A stretch of DNA of 6,935 nt from an uncultured Actinomycetes bacterium (GTDB lineage: Bacteria > Actinomycetota > Acidimicrobiia > Acidimicrobiales > Ilumatobacteraceae), in assembly GCA_903858075.1 (NCBI GenBank), contig CAIOHI010000152.1, positions 1 through 6,935 of the forward strand. The letters run 5' to 3'. The notes below the pieces were generated by a model. That model ran no database searches and had not been told where the DNA came from. It saw nothing but the letters and a program-made list of their open reading frames with translations. Below are positions 1 through 5,522 of the stretch, piece by piece; the first letter of the stretch is position 1; each line of letters begins with the position of its first letter. Position numbers and translations under genes: made by a program.

Positions 1-74
1 CCCATGGCAGCAATGGCTTCAGCGCGCATAGGCGTGGTGGCTGCATGATCGAGGTACACCACATCGTTTGCCAT
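1..74 (-). CDS. Cysteine desulfurase (NifS/IscS family), N-terminal fragment
   Basis: This is the beginning of a PLP-dependent cysteine desulfurase, which takes sulfur from L-cysteine as an enzyme-bound persulfide for Fe-S cluster assembly or tRNA thiolation. Only 24 codons are inside the window; the gene runs off the left edge. The ATG lies at 74-72 on the minus strand, and residues 7-15 read YLDHAATTP, the hallmark N-terminal motif of class V aminotransferase-fold desulfurases, followed by PMRAEAIAAM, which also fits the family. The PLP lysine and the active-site cysteine are outside the window, so the subtype (IscS, NifS or another paralogue) cannot be decided. The gene is divergent from the methyltransferase at 94, with only 19 bases between the two starts. 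There is no good Shine-Dalgarno sequence; a -10-like hexamer sits close to the ATG, so a leaderless mRNA is possible. Confidence 0.85.
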   Translation of the reverse strand, partial: MANDVVYLDHAATTPMRAEAIAAM

Positions 75-80
75 ACGTGC

Positions 81-86
81 AATCTA
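81..86 (-). promoter_or_regulatory. Possible -10 element for leaderless cysteine desulfurase transcript
   Basis: Read on the minus strand this hexamer is TAGATT, matching TATAAT at four of six positions and the actinobacterial TANNNT pattern. It ends 6 bases before the A of the desulfurase ATG, the spacing expected if transcription starts at the start codon itself. No convincing -35 is visible about 17 bases further upstream. Such short motifs occur often by chance, so this is only suggestive. Confidence 0.3.
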
Positions 87-93
87 TCTCTCG

Positions 94-855
94 ATGCGCT
101 GTACTAGTTCCGTGAGTAACAACACGCCCCCGCTCTATGGCGACGCATTTGCCGATGTTTACGACGAATGGTACGAACATGTCACCGATGCCCCGGCTAC
201 TGCACGTGCCCTGCACGCACTCGCGGGGGGCGGAAACCTTTTAGAACTCGGCATCGGTACAGGCCGCATTGCCATTCCCCTTGCGCAACTACTTTCACCC
301 GGGCGCAGTGTGTGGGGCATTGATGAATCACAAGCAATGCTTGATCTGTGTCGCGCCAAGCTTGCCGACACGAACCCCAGCGTTGCCGAACGAATTCATT
401 TACTTCAAGGCGATATGGCAGACAATTTACCCATTGGGCCATTTAGCGTTATTTTCTGCACATTCAATACTTTCTTCAACCTCGATTCTGAGGTGGCACA
501 ACGCAAGTGCCTGCACGCCGTTGCTCAGCGCCTTACGCCTGGTGGTGCAGTGGTTCTGGAAACCGCAGTGCTCACAGGGGCAAATACAAACGCCCCCACC
601 ATTACCCACGCTGCGCAGAGTTCAAGCGACTACGACCCCGAGACCCAAATTGGTCATGGCGTGTTTACCTCAACGTCACTCGACGGTTCACTTGTTGAAC
701 GCCCGTGGCGCATTCGCTATTCAACGCCTGCCCAAATTGATGAAATGGCAGCGGCGGCCGGACTCATTTGCACAGATCGTTGGGAAGATTTTGCTTTCGC
801 CCCATTTCATGCAAGCAGTGCACGGCAAGTGGGCGTATGGAGACGTAGAGTTTAA
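94..855 (+). CDS. Class I SAM-dependent methyltransferase
   Basis: This 253-residue protein is predicted to be a soluble S-adenosylmethionine-dependent methyltransferase of the Methyltransf_25/Methyltransf_11 type; the substrate cannot be told. Visible signatures are the glycine-rich SAM loop at residues 49-60 (LLELGIGTGRIA), an acidic residue at the end of strand 2 (GIDES, Asp77) that should bind the SAM ribose, GDM at 106-108 near the adenine pocket, and a following strand with FNTFFNL (124-130). The N-terminal LYGDAFADVYDEWY is typical of this family just before the fold. The start could be ATG 94 or the in-frame GTG at 112 (247 residues); neither has a clear ribosome binding site, and I kept the ATG. 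It ends 3 bases before galT and probably heads a three-gene operon with galT and the SRPBCC gene. The partners do not reveal its substrate. Confidence 0.88.
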   Translation: MRCTSSVSNNTPPLYGDAFADVYDEWYEHVTDAPATARALHALAGGGNLLELGIGTGRIAIPLAQLLSPGRSVWGIDESQAMLDLCRAKLADTNPSVAERIHLLQGDMADNLPIGPFSVIFCTFNTFFNLDSEVAQRKCLHAVAQRLTPGGAVVLETAVLTGANTNAPTITHAAQSSSDYDPETQIGHGVFTSTSLDGSLVERPWRIRYSTPAQIDEMAAAAGLICTDRWEDFAFAPFHASSARQVGVWRRRV

Positions 856-858
856 GTA

Positions 859-1839
859 GTGAGTCAATTACGTTTAAACCCCCTAACAGGCCGATGGGTA
901 ACTTTGGTTGCCGACCGTGCGAAGCGACCAACCGACTTTGTACCGCGCCTCATGCAAGTAGAAGCCGACCCGAACAGGGCATGCCCGTTTTGCCCCGGCA
1001 ACGAAGAAGCAACGCCACCGGCGTTAGAGCAACACGACAGCGAAGGCAAGTGGACCCTACGCGTAGTGCCAAACCTCTACCCCGCTTTCGACGGCGACGG
1101 CAACTTGGCAGTACACAACCTTGGCCCCGTTCATACCATGGCCGACGCCAGTGGCATTCACGAAGTTTTTGTAATTACCCCCGACCACAATGCACGTGTT
1201 GGCACATTCACCGACGATGTCATTCACAATGTGATGCAAGCTTTGAAGCACCGTTTTGAAGATCATGCCCGCAGAGCGAACGTTCGCTACACACAAGCAT
1301 TCATTAACCATGGCCGCGAAGCAGGTGCCTCACTTGCTCACCCACACGGACAAATTCTTGGCTTGCCGTTTGTGCCGGGTGAAATTCTTGAAGAAGAGCG
1401 TGCGTTTGAACGTTTCAAAGGCGGATGCATTTTGTGCACCACCATTGAAGCCGAGCGCGTAGACAACAAGCGCGTCATTATTGATAACGAACACGCATTT
1501 GTGTTGTGCCCGTACTGGAGCGGTGGCCCATACGAGCTGCTCATCATTCCTCAGTCACACGATGTGCACCTCACCGACTCCACCGAGGAAGTACTCACCG
1601 GCATTGGCAAGGCAATTCGCGACTCACTTGCCATTATGTACGCCACACTCGGCGACGTTGCATACAACTTGGTCTTCCATACTGCGCCGTCACACCATGC
1701 AGGCAACTTCCACTGGCACATTCACTTGTGGCCAAAGCTCACAACCGCTGCTGGTTTCGAGCGTGGCACAGGCGTACTCATCAACATCGTTCCGCCAGAA
1801 GACGCAGCGTTCGAACTCAGAAGCGCTGCAGGCATCTAA
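859..1839 (+). CDS. galT: Galactose-1-phosphate uridylyltransferase-type enzyme
   Basis: A 326-residue protein of the GalT branch of the HIT superfamily (E. coli GalT is 348 residues). GalT transfers UMP from UDP-glucose to galactose 1-phosphate in the Leloir pathway via a uridylyl-histidine intermediate. The N-terminus (LNPLTGRWVTLVADRAKRP) is typical. Probable zinc ligands are Cys42 and Cys45 in CPFC, His110 in TPDH and His161. The catalytic motif is HPHGQ at 161-165, with His163 the expected nucleophile. A second CxxC (Cys190, Cys193) and the C-terminal histidine cluster HWHIH (285-289) are also present. The start is GTG 859, because the protein then begins at the conserved N-terminus and the upstream gene stops 3 bases earlier. 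The stop codon overlaps the next ATG as TAATG. No galactokinase or epimerase is in the window, so another sugar phosphate (for example an ADP-glucose phosphorylase-like activity) cannot be excluded. Confidence 0.9.
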   Translation: MSQLRLNPLTGRWVTLVADRAKRPTDFVPRLMQVEADPNRACPFCPGNEEATPPALEQHDSEGKWTLRVVPNLYPAFDGDGNLAVHNLGPVHTMADASGIHEVFVITPDHNARVGTFTDDVIHNVMQALKHRFEDHARRANVRYTQAFINHGREAGASLAHPHGQILGLPFVPGEILEEERAFERFKGGCILCTTIEAERVDNKRVIIDNEHAFVLCPYWSGGPYELLIIPQSHDVHLTDSTEEVLTGIGKAIRDSLAIMYATLGDVAYNLVFHTAPSHHAGNFHWHIHLWPKLTTAAGFERGTGVLINIVPPEDAAFELRSAAGI

Positions 1840-2279
1840 TGGCACGCATCACTGTTTCTATTGAGCTTCCTGCTACCCCTGCGCGTGTGTGGGAAGTAGT
1901 TGAACCCATTGAACAACACACCGAGTGGATGGCCGATGCCGTTGCTATTCGTTTTGTGAATGAACAACGCCGTGGTGTTGGCACCAAGTTTTTGTGCGAT
2001 ACCAAAGTGGGTCCCATTCGCCTCACCGACCATATGGAAATTACGGCGTGGGAACCAGAACGCTTAATGGGCGTTACCCACACTGGCGTTGTTACCGGCA
2101 CCGGGCAATTCACTATTGAGCCAGCTGCAACTGCAGGGCATAGCAATTTTACCTGGAGCGAAGAACTGCACTTTCCTTGGTGGCTTGGCGGCGCAATTGG
2201 TGAAGTTATTGGTGGGTCGCTTGTTATGAAAACAATTTGGCGACGCAACCTTAAGAAATTGCGCGCGTTATTCCTGTAG
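1839..2279 (+). CDS. SRPBCC / polyketide cyclase-fold protein
   Basis: This 146-residue protein looks like a small SRPBCC (START/Bet v1-like, Polyketide_cyc2) domain protein that would bind a hydrophobic ligand in a helix-grip cavity; ligand and activity are unknown. Evidence: the N-terminus ARITVSIELPATPARVWEVV matches the usual first strand and helix (a beta strand followed by PA..VW..V), Trp30 follows at the expected place, there are alternating strands through residues 33-108, and a long C-terminal helix (about 110-144, ending LKKLRALFL) would close the cavity. The ATG shares its A with the galT stop (TAATG), which fixes the start and points to translational coupling. Longer in-frame readings upstream lie inside galT and look like shadow sequence. 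The 3' end overlaps the opposite-strand azlD by 29 bases. Confidence 0.82.
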   Translation: MARITVSIELPATPARVWEVVEPIEQHTEWMADAVAIRFVNEQRRGVGTKFLCDTKVGPIRLTDHMEITAWEPERLMGVTHTGVVTGTGQFTIEPAATAGHSNFTWSEELHFPWWLGGAIGEVIGGSLVMKTIWRRNLKKLRALFL

Positions 2280-2553
2280 CAACACAGGCCAGCACAATTA
2301 CTAGCCATATTGGCACTTTGCGCCACACACCGAGCACCGCAACAATTAAACCCACAGCACGCGCATCTATTTGTAAGTCGTGACCAGCGGTGAATGTGTC
2401 TTTCATAATGAGAGCACATAACAATGCGGCAGGAATAAGAGCAATGACTGCCTCAACTTGCGGAGGAAATTTGCGATCGCCAATGATGACGAAACCAAAT
2501 ACTTTGAGCGCAAATGCACCGAGTGACAGCACCAACACCACGGTCCAACTCAT
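2251..2553 (-). CDS. azlD: AzlD-family branched-chain amino acid transport subunit
   Basis: A 100-residue, very hydrophobic protein of the AzlD family, the small subunit that works with AzlC to export branched-chain amino acids (or analogues such as azaleucine) across the cytoplasmic membrane. It begins MSWTVVLVLSLGAFALKVFG, typical of the first AzlD helix, and further hydrophobic segments lie at about 33-50, 65-77 and 79-97; RKFPP at 27-31 before the second helix also fits the family. The start at 2553 is chosen because its ATG overlaps the azlC stop as ATGA, a classic coupling junction; a longer in-frame version would extend into azlC with non-family sequence. Identification rests on the fold, the size and the adjacency to azlC. 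The end overlaps the convergent SRPBCC gene by 29 bases. Confidence 0.85.
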   Translation of the reverse strand: MSWTVVLVLSLGAFALKVFGFVIIGDRKFPPQVEAVIALIPAALLCALIMKDTFTAGHDLQIDARAVGLIVAVLGVWRKVPIWLVIVLACVATGITRAIS

Positions 2554-3251
2554 GAGCGGCGCGACTTTCGTTGCGTGGGCACCAATGCAATGAGTGCCAC
2601 AACGGCCGACATCACAATGGGTGCGCCAATAGGAACAAACGGTGTCGTTGCTAAGCACACCACTGCCCCACCAATGCCTGCGAGTTGAGCTTTACGTGTT
2701 GCTAAGAGTGGCGCGACCATGGCAACGAATGCAGCAGGGAACGCCACATCGAGACCATATTTCTGCGTGTCGAAACTATTTCCCACAAGTGCACCAATGA
2801 GTGTTCCTACATTCCAAAAGCCATAAATGCTTGCTGCTGTTACCCAAAATGCACGCCTCTTGCGCTCGGGTGAGTTTTGCACCAGCGTCATGCCCGTTGT
2901 TTCATCAATTGTAAATTGAGCTGCAGCAACGCGGTATTTCAAGCTTCCAGGTAACCACGGCGCAACAGCGACTCCGTAAATGGCGTTGCGCGAACCCAGC
3001 AGTAATGCGCCGACGACAGCACTAACGGCCGTACCACCTGCAGCAATAACACTTACTGCAGAAAATTGTGACGCGCCAGTAAACACCAACAGCGACATGG
3101 TCATTGCCTTTGGCACACTTCCGCCAGCGTTCACACACAACACGCCAAATGAAATAGCAAAGATGAATACTGCAAAGCCCAAAGCAACGGCTGGGCCCAC
3201 TATGCCGTCGTAGTTCACACCTTCATGGGCGTGCTCATTGTGAGCATCCAT
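2550..3251 (-). CDS. azlC: AzlC-family branched-chain amino acid exporter large subunit
   Basis: A 233-residue membrane protein of the AzlC family, the larger partner of AzlD in branched-chain amino-acid export. Family motifs are visible: FTGASQFSAV (57-66), LLGSRNAIYG (84-93, typically LNLRHxLYG-like) and FTIDETTGMTL (113-123). Hydrophobic stretches at about 18-40, 50-70, 74-98, 137-157, 169-183, 188-203 and 207-224 suggest six or seven membrane spans, with a basic tail (TQRKSRRS) expected on the cytoplasmic side. The first ten residues are unusually histidine- and acid-rich (MDAHNEHAHE), which I do not associate with the family. The ATG is 2 bases after the hydratase stop and is preceded by a good Shine-Dalgarno sequence. 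The stop overlaps azlD by 4 bases. Confidence 0.88.
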   Translation of the reverse strand: MDAHNEHAHEGVNYDGIVGPAVALGFAVFIFAISFGVLCVNAGGSVPKAMTMSLLVFTGASQFSAVSVIAAGGTAVSAVVGALLLGSRNAIYGVAVAPWLPGSLKYRVAAAQFTIDETTGMTLVQNSPERKRRAFWVTAASIYGFWNVGTLIGALVGNSFDTQKYGLDVAFPAAFVAMVAPLLATRKAQLAGIGGAVVCLATTPFVPIGAPIVMSAVVALIALVPTQRKSRRS

Positions 3252-3253
3252 AT

Positions 3254-4033
3254 TTACTTTCCTTCGAAAGTGGCCTTACCTGGTCCGTTTTCAAGGAAGC
3301 TCTTCACGCCGGTTTGACTGTCTTTGCTATGGAAGACATCTTCGAACGACTGCTTCTCTAACGAAAGCCCGTCTGACAACGACATAGACAACCCTGCGTC
3401 AACTGCGTGCTTAATCAGTCCACCAGCAACAGTGGCACCAGCAGCAACTTGAGCAGCAAGTGCCAACGCACGCACGTGCAGTTCTTCTGCGGGCACAATT
3501 TCGTCGAGCAGACCAATGCGCAGTGCTTCTTCTGACTGCACCTGACGACCCGTGACCATTATTTCTTTGGCACGGCTCGGGCCAACAAGGCGTGGCAAGC
3601 GTTGTGTGCCGCCACCACCAGGAATGATGCCCAAAAGAATTTCAGGCTGACCAAACGTGGCCTTTGGCGCGCCAATGCGATAGTCGCACGACAGCGCGAG
3701 TTCGCACCCGCCGCCCAGAGCGAAGCCACTGACTGCAGCAATAGTGAAAGCAGGAATTGCAGCAACTGCATTTAACGCATCGTGAAAACCTTGACCAATA
3801 CGGCGCGCTTCACTTGGCCCACCGAATTCAGAGATGTCGGCACCAGCAGCAAAGATGCGCTCGCCACCCGTGACCACAACAGCACCTGGGCGGTTATTGG
3901 TGAGGTCATGTGCAATATCGCGCAGTTCAGCTAACACAGCTTGCGATAAGGCGTTGACCTTGGGGTTGTTCAACGTAATAACGGCAACGCCATCGGCGCG
4001 GCGCTCGAGCAGGACAAGATTGTTTGAAGTCAC
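3254..4033 (-). CDS. Enoyl-CoA hydratase/isomerase (crotonase) family protein
   Basis: A 259-residue crotonase-fold enzyme, predicted to add water to an enoyl-CoA in fatty-acid, branched-chain amino-acid or related CoA-ester breakdown. The oxyanion-hole segments are FAAGADISEF (61-70) and SGFALGGGCELALSCDYRIG (102-121). Both catalytic glutamates of true hydratases are in place, Glu111 (GGGCE) and Glu131 (FGQPEILLG), followed by PGGGGTQRLPRL. The C-terminus (FLENGPGKATFEGK) is standard, and the length equals the family norm. The start is GTG 4033, which gives the usual short lead before the first strand (LVLLERR); the longer open frame reaching 4159 reads through the meaB end and is not family-like. 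No well-spaced Shine-Dalgarno site precedes the GTG, which lies 16 bases after the meaB stop. A methylmalonyl-CoA decarboxylase (ScpB-like, next to argK in E. coli) was considered, but the complete glutamate pair favours a hydratase. The exact substrate is unknown. Confidence 0.88.
   Translation of the reverse strand: MTSNNLVLLERRADGVAVITLNNPKVNALSQAVLAELRDIAHDLTNNRPGAVVVTGGERIFAAGADISEFGGPSEARRIGQGFHDALNAVAAIPAFTIAAVSGFALGGGCELALSCDYRIGAPKATFGQPEILLGIIPGGGGTQRLPRLVGPSRAKEIMVTGRQVQSEEALRIGLLDEIVPAEELHVRALALAAQVAAGATVAGGLIKHAVDAGLSMSLSDGLSLEKQSFEDVFHSKDSQTGVKSFLENGPGKATFEGK
3257..3264 (-). promoter_or_regulatory. Ribosome binding site of azlC
   Basis: On the minus strand this reads AAGGAAAG, with the core AGGA ending 8 bases before the azlC ATG at 3251. 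It lies inside the last codons and next to the stop of the enoyl-CoA hydratase gene. It is the best-formed Shine-Dalgarno site in the window and supports ATG 3251 as the azlC start despite the very short intergenic gap. Confidence 0.7.
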
Positions 4034-4049
4034 CTTATGACGGTAGCCG

Positions 4050-5012
4050 TTAGGCGTCGACGCCACGCAACATCTGGTCGGCTGCAGCCCATGGGTCGGT
4101 GGTGCGACTGAGCACTTCGCCCTGCAGGGTTTCCCATTCGTCGCCGACACACAGTTCACGAGCCTTTTGCTCTAAGCGGCGGGCAACAATTTCACGCAGT
4201 TCTTCACGCAGTCGAAAGGCCCTGCGATCACGCAATTGGCCAGATGCTTCAGCAAATGCACGGTGCGCCAACACGGCATCCCACAGTTCGGGAACGCCCT
4301 CGCCTGTAGAACCCACTGTGGGAACAATTGCAGGCCGCCATGCATCGTGAGACAGGTCGGACAGTTCAAGCATTTGTTCAATATCGCGGCGCGTTTCTTC
4401 AACACCCTTGCGGTCGGCTTTGTTAATGACAAAAACGTCGGCAATCTCCATGAGGCCTGCTTTATTGGCCTGCACCGAGTCACCCCAACCTGGATTCAAC
4501 ACCACCACCGTGGTATCGGCCTTGCCAGCAATTTCTACTTCTACCTGGCCAACACCCACTGTTTCAACAATGACCCAACGTCGACCCACAGCATCGAGCA
4601 GACGAATAGCTTCTGGTGTTGCAAGTGACAAGCCACCTAGGTGACCACGCGTTGCCATAGAGCGAATGAAAACTCCTGGGTCTGTTGCGTGGTCTTGCAT
4701 GCGCACACGGTCGCCCAAAATGGCACCACCCGTAAATGGAGATGAAGGGTCAATTGCAATGACAGCAACTTCAAGATCTTGTTTGCGCAAGTGACCAATA
4801 ACTGCACTAGTAAGCGTGCTCTTGCCCGCACCAGGTGCACCCGTGAAACCAACTGTGTACGAGTTGCCGCTTTTGGGGTAACTCAACCGACCAACAACGC
4901 GAGCCGGATCGCCACCACGTTCAATAAGAGAGAGCAAGCGCGCGAGTGATGCGCGGTCACCGGCACATGCAGCAGTAAATAATTCCTGAGGGTCCGAACT
5001 TCGTAGTGCCAT
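4050..5012 (-). CDS. meaB: MeaB/ArgK-type GTPase, methylmalonyl-CoA mutase chaperone
   Basis: A 320-residue G3E-family P-loop GTPase (E. coli ArgK/YgfD is about 331). MeaB proteins bind coenzyme B12-dependent acyl-CoA mutases, gate cobalamin loading and protect or reactivate the enzyme at the cost of GTP. Motifs in order: Walker A GAPGAGKST (58-66), the IDPSSPFTGGAILGDRVRM block (87-105) that is diagnostic for this family, the ETVGVGQ switch II segment (140-146), the guanine-specificity motif NKAD (187-190), and a C-terminal helical and dimerisation region. The usual Ser after GVGQ is Val147 here (GQVEVE rather than GQSE), a minor deviation. The ATG overlaps the nfu stop by one base (TAATG). 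The mutase client itself is not in the window; methylmalonyl-CoA mutase is the likeliest, and a related isobutyryl-, ethylmalonyl- or hydroxyisobutyryl-CoA mutase is possible. Confidence 0.93.
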   Translation of the reverse strand: MALRSSDPQELFTAACAGDRASLARLLSLIERGGDPARVVGRLSYPKSGNSYTVGFTGAPGAGKSTLTSAVIGHLRKQDLEVAVIAIDPSSPFTGGAILGDRVRMQDHATDPGVFIRSMATRGHLGGLSLATPEAIRLLDAVGRRWVIVETVGVGQVEVEIAGKADTTVVVLNPGWGDSVQANKAGLMEIADVFVINKADRKGVEETRRDIEQMLELSDLSHDAWRPAIVPTVGSTGEGVPELWDAVLAHRAFAEASGQLRDRRAFRLREELREIVARRLEQKARELCVGDEWETLQGEVLSRTTDPWAAADQMLRGVDA

Positions 5013-5269
5013 TACTCAACTGCAATCACTTCAGTCACGCCGTCAACACGGTCGCGCATGATGCGTTCAATGCCAGCCTTCAACGTTTGTGTAGACGCAG
5101 GGCAGGTGCCACATGCGCCCACCAAGGTGACCGTCACAATGCCGGTCACTTCATCTACTTCGCGCAAAACCATGTCGCCACCATCGGCCTGAAGAGCAGG
5201 TCTAATGACCTCAATAGTCTCTTCAACCTGTTGGCGCATCGAGCCGGGGGCAGTCGTTGTAGTTGTCAC
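5012..5269 (-). CDS. NifU C-terminal domain (Nfu-type) Fe-S cluster carrier
   Basis: An 85-residue stand-alone Nfu domain, which holds a bridging [4Fe-4S] cluster between two subunits and passes it to target proteins. The domain signature is clear: VEETIEVIRPALQADGGDM (15-33), then GACGTCPAS (51-59) with the cluster-ligating Cys53 and Cys56, and TLKAGIERIMRDRV (62-75). The start is a GTG at 5269 with a threonine-rich lead (residues 2-6); an in-frame ATG at 5239 would give 75 residues and still cover the domain. Neither has a convincing Shine-Dalgarno sequence. It is the first gene of the minus-strand run nfu-meaB-hydratase-azlC-azlD, and its stop overlaps the meaB ATG. Fe-S delivery to an enzyme of the same metabolic branch would be a natural role, but that is inference. 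Confidence 0.9.
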   Translation of the reverse strand: MTTTTTAPGSMRQQVEETIEVIRPALQADGGDMVLREVDEVTGIVTVTLVGACGTCPASTQTLKAGIERIMRDRVDGVTEVIAVE

Positions 5270-5336
5270 GTTGCTATCTAATCAGGAACAGGCGCGAGTT
5301 GCCGATTTATACCCAGAAGTGGCAAGGTTGCGTGTC
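5270..5336. promoter_or_regulatory. Divergent intergenic region between nfu and small membrane gene
   Basis: These 67 bases separate two divergent starts and are the only sizeable non-coding stretch, so the promoter of the five-gene nfu operon should lie here or just beyond. On the minus strand, TATAAA (5311-5306) matches the -10 consensus at five of six positions and would give a leader of about 30 bases before the nfu GTG, but no -35 of good quality is found 17 bases upstream. An imperfectly supported inverted repeat, TTGCC (5299-5303) and GGCAA (5321-5325), flanks that hexamer. The region's role rests mainly on gene layout. Confidence 0.4.
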
Positions 5337-5522
5337 ATGTTCAGCCTCATTTGCACCATTCTCGCCCACCAAGGTGGCTGGGACGAGATTTTATGGGTGT
5401 TGATGCCCATTGCCATCATGGTGTGGCTGCTGCGTGTTGCGTCTCAGCGTGTGCGACAGACAGGCAAGAAGTCCTCAGAGTCGAGTGATGTTGGCGCCGA
5501 GGGTACAGAGTCGACCCACTAG
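5337..5522 (+). CDS. Small single-pass membrane protein, unknown function
   Basis: A 61-residue protein with one hydrophobic segment at about residues 18-33 (ILWVLMPIAIMVWLLR), followed by basic residues (RVASQRVRQTGKK) and a polar serine- and acid-rich tail. By the positive-inside rule the tail should be cytoplasmic and the short N-terminus outside. The N-terminal AHQGGWDEILW has the look of a small conserved actinobacterial membrane protein, but I know no function. The start is ATG 5337 because AAGG lies 9 bases upstream and the sequence before it lacks protein character; a longer in-frame version from 5205 would overlap nfu antisense. It diverges from nfu, and its last 48 bases overlap the 3' end of murA on the opposite strand. 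No close partner gene is evident. Confidence 0.6.
   Translation: MFSLICTILAHQGGWDEILWVLMPIAIMVWLLRVASQRVRQTGKKSSESSDVGAEGTESTH

Noticed and set aside
269..859. Plus-strand 196-codon open frame inside the methyltransferase gene
   Set aside because: It is in another frame of a gene with clear SAM-binding motifs, its translation shows no domain, and it has no ribosome site; a shadow.
1506..1838. In-frame upstream extension of the SRPBCC gene within galT
   Set aside because: The sequence is Arg/His/Ser-rich and non-family-like; the ATG at 1839 overlapping the galT stop gives the normal SRPBCC N-terminus.
1817..2419. Minus-strand 200-codon open frame opposite the SRPBCC gene
   Set aside because: Cys/Arg/Ser-rich translation without domain features; it lies antisense to a supported gene and overlaps azlD in another frame.
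2554..2658. Longer start for azlD
   Set aside because: It adds 35 residues of out-of-frame azlC sequence; the ATGA junction at 2553 gives the typical AzlD N-terminus.
4034..4159. Longer start for the enoyl-CoA hydratase
   Set aside because: It would overlap the meaB 3' end with a Cys-rich, non-family lead; GTG 4033 gives the standard hydratase length.
4236..4628. Plus-strand 130-codon open frame antisense to meaB
   Set aside because: The opposite strand encodes conserved MeaB motifs; this frame has no recognisable domain and no start signals.
5205..5336. Upstream extension of the small membrane gene over nfu
   Set aside because: The extension is antisense to conserved nfu codons and ATG 5337 has an AAGG site at a suitable distance.
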